Source: CAVSUR01 sp052143655
GTDB taxonomy: Bacteria; Actinomycetota; Actinomycetes; Streptosporangiales; Streptosporangiaceae
Length of the DNA: 16,859 nt
NCBI GenBank assembly: GCA_052143655.1
Contig: JBKQSL010000354.1
Coordinates: 1-16,859, forward strand
Direction: 5' to 3'
The notes beneath the pieces are model-generated. The model saw nothing but the letters and a program-made list of their open reading frames with translations, was not told the origin of the DNA and searched no databases. Shown here piece by piece: positions 12,957 to 16,859 of the stretch. The first letter of the stretch is position 1; every line of letters begins with the position of its first letter. Made by a program: the position numbers and the translations under genes.

Positions 12957-15656
12957 ATGACGACCCAGGTTGCTAACCAGGCGGCGCCCCGCGCCAGATG
13001 GCCGACGATTTCCTCCGACGCTCCGATCCTGACCTCGAAGATCACGGCGCCGGGTGTGCCGGACTGGGTGGTGCCGCGGCCGCGGATCATCGAGCTGATC
13101 GCCCAGGGAACGCGGTGGTGCCCGCTGACAATTGCCAACGGCCCTGCGGGCGCGGGCAAGACGATGGCGCTGGTGTTGTGGGCGGCGTCCGGACCCGGGC
13201 CGGTTGCCTGGGTCGGCCTGGATGAGTACGACAACGAACCGGAGGTCTTCTGGTCCTATGTCGTCGCGGCACTGCGCCGGTCCGGCGTTGCAGTCCCGGG
13301 GGCGTTGCCGGCCGCCACGCGGGAAGCCGGCCACCTGTTCTTGCTGCGCCTGGCGGCGGCGCTGGCGGCCCAGGACCCGCCGGTGACACTGGTCCTGGAT
13401 GACCTGCATCTGCTGACCGACCCCCAGGTGTTGGACGGGCTCGACTACGTGCTGCGGAACACCGGGGCCAGGCTGCGGCTGGTGGCTTCGGCGCGGATGG
13501 ACCCGCCGCTGCCGCTGCACCGCTACCGCCTCGCCGGGCAGCTGACCGAGATCCGGGCCAGCGACCTGGCGTTCACCGTCGCCGAAGCCCGCCTGCTGCT
13601 GGCCCGGCACGGCATCACGCTGACGGCGGACTCCCTGGAGTGCCTGACCCGGCGGACGGAGGGCTGGGCGGCCGGGCTGCGCCTGGCCGCGATCTCGATG
13701 GGCACCCATCCCGACCCGGACCAGTTCGTCACCGAGCTGATCACCGACAACAGCGCCCTGACCGGCTACCTGGTGGCGGAGGTTCTCGACGCGCAGCCGC
13801 CCGCGGCCCGGGACGTCCTGCTGAGCACGTCCATCCTGGAGCAGGTCAGCGCCCAAGCCGCCAGCGAGCTGACCGGCAACGAGCAGGCCGCGGCCATCTT
13901 GCCGGCCGTGGCGCACGCGAACGGGTTTGTCCAGCCGACCAGGTCCGGGTGGTACCGTTACCACCCGTTGTTCGCCGAGGTGCTGCGGCTGAAGCTGAGC
14001 CGCGAGTACCCGGACCGCAGGGCCGCCCTGCATAGGCGCGCGGCCCGGTGGTACGAGCGGAACGGCCAGCTCACCGACGCGGTGCGGCACGCCGCCGAAA
14101 CCGGCGACTGGCAACTCGCCGCCAGCATCGCCATCGACCATCTGGCGATCGGCGAGATCATCGAGCCGCGGGGCAGCCCGTCCCTGGCCGGCGAGTTCGG
14201 GCGCATGCCGCACGGCCAGGCCTGGACCGAACCGCAGCCGCACCTGGTGTCCGCCGCGACCGCGCTGTCCGCTGGCCGGCACGAATCGTCCACTGCCGCG
14301 CTGGATGCCGCCGAAGCCATCCTGGAGCGTCTTCCCGCCGATCAGGAGGTTGCCAGCCGGCTGGCCGCCGCGATGATCCGCCTGGCGGCCTCCCTTCGCA
14401 GCGGAGACCGGGCTGCGGCCACGGCGGCCGCAGCCCGGGCCGAGGTGCTGGCCAGCAGGGTCCCCGGCGACACGCTCGCCCGCCATCCTGGCATCAGGGC
14501 ACGCGTGCTGTCCGGCCGCGGAGCTGTCGAGCTGTGGTCAGGTCATCTCGACGAGGCGGCCGATGTCCTGGAGTCGGGGGTGGCCGCCGCCACCGCTTGC
14601 GGCGGGGAGGACGAACCGGCGGACTGCCTGGGGTACCTGGCGCTGGCCGAGGCTTTGCGCGGCCGGCTGCGCCGCGCGGCCACAGTGGCCGGCCGGGCGA
14701 CCGCGGCCCTGGCGGCCGGCCAGCAGCGGCCGCCCGACCCGCACCCCAGCCCCGCGGCGCTTGTCGCCCTGGCCTGGGTGCACCTGGAACACTATGAGCT
14801 GCGCGAGGCGCACAGCCGGCTCACGCAAGCCGACGCCGCCCTCGGCGCAGACCCGGACAAACTGATCGCGGCGGCAGCCTGGCTGGCAGCCGCCTACGGT
14901 GGCCTCGCCGAGGGACGCGCCGCTGCGGCCGCGCAGAGCGTAGCCAGAGCACGATCCGGTTGGGCCGTTCCGGCCTGGCTCGACCACAAGCTAAGCCTGG
15001 TCCAGTCGCGAGCGTACGCGACCGCCGGCGACATCCCGGCGGCACTCGCCGCAGCCGAACGGGCCGGCAGCGACACCTCGGTGGAGGCCACGGTCACCCT
15101 CGCGCACGCGTGGGCAACCGCCGGAGACACAATGAACGCACGGCGTGTGCTCGGCCCCGCGCTAGCGGCCCTTAGCGGGGAGCCCGACCGAGTACACCTC
15201 CAGGCCCGGCTCGTTGACGCCCGGCTCAGCTACACCAGCGGTGACCCGCCACGAGGCCGCCGGTCATTTACGTCCGCGCTGCGGCTGGCCGAACCTGAGC
15301 AGCTCAGGCTGCCGTTCGTCTTGGAGCGCAGCTGGATCGGGCCGGTGCTGCGGCGCGACCCTGAACTGGCCCATGCCCACCAGCACCTGCTCGCACCGAC
15401 CCTGCGCCACGATCAGCTCCCGGCTCCGCGGGCCGCCCCGGAGCAAGCCGCGACCATGGCGGCTGAGCCGCTCAGCGAACGCGAGCGGGAGGTACTACGA
15501 CATGTGTCACGGATGCTGACCACCCCTGAGGTCGCCAGCGAGATGCACATCTCCACCCACACCGTCAAGACGCACGTCCAAAACATCTGCCGCAAGCTGG
15601 CGGTGACTCGCCGCGGCGAGGCAGTCCGCCGAGCCCGCCAGCTTGAACTGATCTGA
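12957..15656 (+). CDS. Second LAL/MalT-type LuxR-family transcriptional regulator (899 aa)
   Basis: This is a second large ATP-dependent LuxR-family regulator. Walker A is GPAGAGKT at 62-69 and Walker B TLVLDDLHLL at 144-153. The family stretch RRTEGWAAGLRLAAISMG follows at 232-249, then winged-helix and long alanine-rich helical-repeat regions to about 830. The C-terminal LuxR HTH is at about 836-899 (LSEREREVLRHVS ... STHTVKTHVQNICRKLAV). ATG 12957 is preceded by GGGAGG at 12946-12951, five bases upstream. It happens to have the same length as the LAL protein at 12229-9530, but the sequences differ widely outside motifs, so it is not part of the recent duplication. It follows two small plus-strand ORFs and may be co-transcribed with them. 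All expected motifs are present; its signal and targets are unknown. Confidence 0.9.
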   Translation: MTTQVANQAAPRARWPTISSDAPILTSKITAPGVPDWVVPRPRIIELIAQGTRWCPLTIANGPAGAGKTMALVLWAASGPGPVAWVGLDEYDNEPEVFWSYVVAALRRSGVAVPGALPAATREAGHLFLLRLAAALAAQDPPVTLVLDDLHLLTDPQVLDGLDYVLRNTGARLRLVASARMDPPLPLHRYRLAGQLTEIRASDLAFTVAEARLLLARHGITLTADSLECLTRRTEGWAAGLRLAAISMGTHPDPDQFVTELITDNSALTGYLVAEVLDAQPPAARDVLLSTSILEQVSAQAASELTGNEQAAAILPAVAHANGFVQPTRSGWYRYHPLFAEVLRLKLSREYPDRRAALHRRAARWYERNGQLTDAVRHAAETGDWQLAASIAIDHLAIGEIIEPRGSPSLAGEFGRMPHGQAWTEPQPHLVSAATALSAGRHESSTAALDAAEAILERLPADQEVASRLAAAMIRLAASLRSGDRAAATAAAARAEVLASRVPGDTLARHPGIRARVLSGRGAVELWSGHLDEAADVLESGVAAATACGGEDEPADCLGYLALAEALRGRLRRAATVAGRATAALAAGQQRPPDPHPSPAALVALAWVHLEHYELREAHSRLTQADAALGADPDKLIAAAAWLAAAYGGLAEGRAAAAAQSVARARSGWAVPAWLDHKLSLVQSRAYATAGDIPAALAAAERAGSDTSVEATVTLAHAWATAGDTMNARRVLGPALAALSGEPDRVHLQARLVDARLSYTSGDPPRGRRSFTSALRLAEPEQLRLPFVLERSWIGPVLRRDPELAHAHQHLLAPTLRHDQLPAPRAAPEQAATMAAEPLSEREREVLRHVSRMLTTPEVASEMHISTHTVKTHVQNICRKLAVTRRGEAVRRARQLELI

Positions 15657-15725
15657 TTTCGCAGCCGCGCTGGAAGATCACTGACGGCTCCCCCCTTCGT
15701 CGCGACCGGTGTTAAGGAGGCTGGC

Positions 15726-16573
15726 ATGAAGGCCCATGAGCGGCCCGGGGTCCGGCGTGGCATTCGGCATGTGGCCGAGGCTGGCAAGGAGAAGTATGTC
15801 GGCTCATCGGCTGAATATCTGTGGCGCCGGCTGGAGTCGATGGATTTCATCAACCGGGGCATGGTCTGCGCGGCCACGTTGCTGTTGTGCTTCTTCCCGT
15901 TTTTGATCGTGACAAGTGCCGTGGCCGGGCGGTCGACTGTGAAAGGATTGGCCCGGCGCCTTGGCCTCAATAGACAAGCCGCAACCGATCTCGGTCATCT
16001 ATTCAACTCCTCAGCTGCCACGTCTGCCACTGTCACCGGGACTGCATGGGTCTTCTTGATACTGTCCGGGGTTATCGCGGCCGCGGCGATCCAGCAGCTT
16101 TACCAGCAGGCTTTCGAGCTCGACCGCCGGGCAGGAGACATGCTCCGCGCGCTGATCTGGCTGGCCGTGCTGGCAGGCTGCATTTTCGTGGCTGGATTGG
16201 CGGGGCCCGCGGTGAGCCACGCCGCCGGGCCGGTGATGTTCGGGGTGATCGGCCTAGTGGTGCTCACCGGCTTCTGGTGGTTCACGATGCGGTTTCTGCT
16301 GGCCAGAAGGATCTCATGGGGATACCTCCTTCCGGCCGCCGTCGCCACGGCCGTGTTCTGGGTGGGAATGGAGGCGGTCTTTTCTGTCGTCTTCTCCGGC
16401 ATGGTCATCTCGAACGACGAGAAGTACGGGCCGATCGGGATCGTGTTTCCCTCCTGTCCTGGCTGATCGCGATCGGGGTGGTGATTATTCTGGGCGCAGT
16501 CGTGGGCATCGTGTGGCAAGAGCGAGGCCTGTCGTTCCGGGCCGCCTTCAGCAAATTGCGGCGGGCCCGGTGA
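15726..16573 (+). pseudogene. YihY/BrkB-family membrane protein with a 3' frameshift
   Basis: The start ATG 15726 has a strong AAGGAGG at 15714-15720. The first 241 residues match the YihY/virulence factor BrkB family of multi-pass membrane proteins. They include WRRLESMDFINRGMVCAATLLLCFFPFLI near 33-61, SGVIAAAAIQQLYQQAFEL near 114-132 and the late motif KYGPIGIVF at 233-241. The frame then runs into PSCPG and stops at 16466. In the frame reached by a one-base change at about 16446-16451 the expected ending appears: LLSWLIAIGVVIILG, then AVVGIVWQERGL, to TGA at 16571-16573, for a total of about 282 residues, normal for the family. A lost G (GTGTTTGCCCTC to GTGTTTCCCTC) would explain it. A sequencing error or a truncated but usable protein are alternatives. 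No specific function is established for the family. Confidence 0.8.
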
Positions 16574-16737
16574 CTGAGACCACGGGCCTGGGGCCAGACG
16601 CCCGGCGCCAGGCCAGGCCCCCGGCCCGCATGATCGTGCGGGGCGTGCTGCAGGTCGCGGGATCCACCACCGCGCTGGTGACCCTGTACTATCTGCTGCC
16701 TTTGGACCGCTCCTCGACCTCGGCCGCCGTCACGTAG
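16570..16737 (+). pseudogene. Truncated ion-channel-like membrane protein fragment (55 codons)
   Basis: GTG 16570 overlaps the restored BrkB stop by four bases (GTGA), which marks it as the true start and implies coupled translation in the ancestral operon. The product has a basic N-terminus and one hydrophobic segment ending LVTLYYLLPLDRSST. From memory this resembles the first helix of actinobacterial two-transmembrane potassium-channel-like proteins, which continue for about another 100 residues. Here TAG follows AAVT after 55 codons, and no continuation is visible in the other plus-strand frames to the window end. The gene therefore looks cut short, by mutation or by a rearrangement near 16735. 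Family assignment is tentative. Confidence 0.45.
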
Positions 16738-16859
16738 CTATTCACGTGGGTTAATCGCTTGCCGGTGAGCGAGTGCGACCGGCGGCTGGGCTGGGCGTGG
16801 TAGCTGGCGACACGCCGGGGCGGGTTGTTGATCAGCTGGCCGGAATGGTGATCATTGCC
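16738..16859. other. Unassigned right-edge sequence after the channel fragment
   Basis: These 122 bases show no plus-strand gene. The start (around TAGCTATTCACGTGGGTTAA) is less GC-rich than its surroundings. A minus-strand frame is open from the window edge to about 16697, but it is not recognisable and overlaps the channel fragment. It could be the start of inserted DNA whose bulk lies outside the window. Confidence 0.3.

Noticed and set aside
12921..14486. Minus-strand 521-codon frame opposite the second LAL gene
   Set aside because: It is antisense to a full-length LAL gene with intact Walker motifs and shows only low-complexity Gly/Gln/Arg-rich sequence.
1..16859. CRISPR arrays, rRNA or tRNA genes
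   Set aside because: No regularly spaced repeats of CRISPR type and no tRNA- or rRNA-like sequence were noticed on reading; a tRNA or covariance-model scan was not possible.
16697..16859. Minus-strand frame open from the right edge, possible transposase end
   Set aside because: The translation (starting GNDHHSGQLINNPP) matches no transposase family I recognise and overlaps the channel fragment, so no mobile element is called.

Overview
The window is about 16.9 kb of very GC-rich DNA with high-GC third codon positions, GTG starts and dense coding. It also carries LAL-type (large ATP-binding LuxR) regulators. Together these point to an actinomycete (Actinomycetota), but the sequence alone does not fix the genus.

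Left part (1-4676, minus strand). This is a cytochrome bd oxidase locus, read right to left: a possible 22-codon leader ORF, cydD, cydC, a gap with a doubtful small ORF, then cydA running off the left edge. cydD and cydC are the two halves of the heterodimeric ABC exporter needed for assembly of the bd oxidase, and cydA is the haem-bearing subunit. Here the exporter genes lie upstream of cydA.

Middle left (4677-7889). A divergent intergenic region separates cydD from a plus-strand glycoside hydrolase family 15 gene (glucoamylase/trehalase type). It is followed by an unrecognised multi-pass membrane protein, possibly coupled to a 39-codon ORF.

Middle right (7890-15656). This accessory-looking regulatory region is the most interesting part. 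A module made of a divergent pair (minus-strand LAL regulator, plus-strand 66-84 aa protein starting MT[DE]GTYVITVRG) occurs twice in direct orientation. In the left copy (about 7965-8650) the LAL gene is reduced to a roughly 330 bp fragment with frameshifts, one caused by a 16-bp tandem duplication, while the small gene is intact. In the right copy (about 11810-12590) the LAL gene is full length (899 aa), and a 13-bp perfect inverted repeat lies between the divergent starts. Its core, GGGTGA-N7-TCACCC, recurs once beyond the 3' end of the same LAL gene. Between the two modules is a 152-aa ORF containing a 43-residue internal tandem duplication. To the right are an unknown small ORF and a second, plus-strand LAL regulator, also 899 aa.

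Right edge (15657-16859). A YihY/BrkB-family membrane protein gene carries a one-base frameshift near its 3' end. It overlaps by four bases a 55-codon ORF resembling the start of an ion-channel-like membrane protein that ends early. The last 120 bp have no assignable gene and may lie beyond a rearrangement junction.

How the genes may work together: the bd oxidase genes form a respiratory unit for low-oxygen growth. The MalT-like regulators and their small neighbours look like a self-contained, duplicated regulatory module. Its signal and targets are not visible here; the nearby GH15 enzyme is a possible but unproven target.
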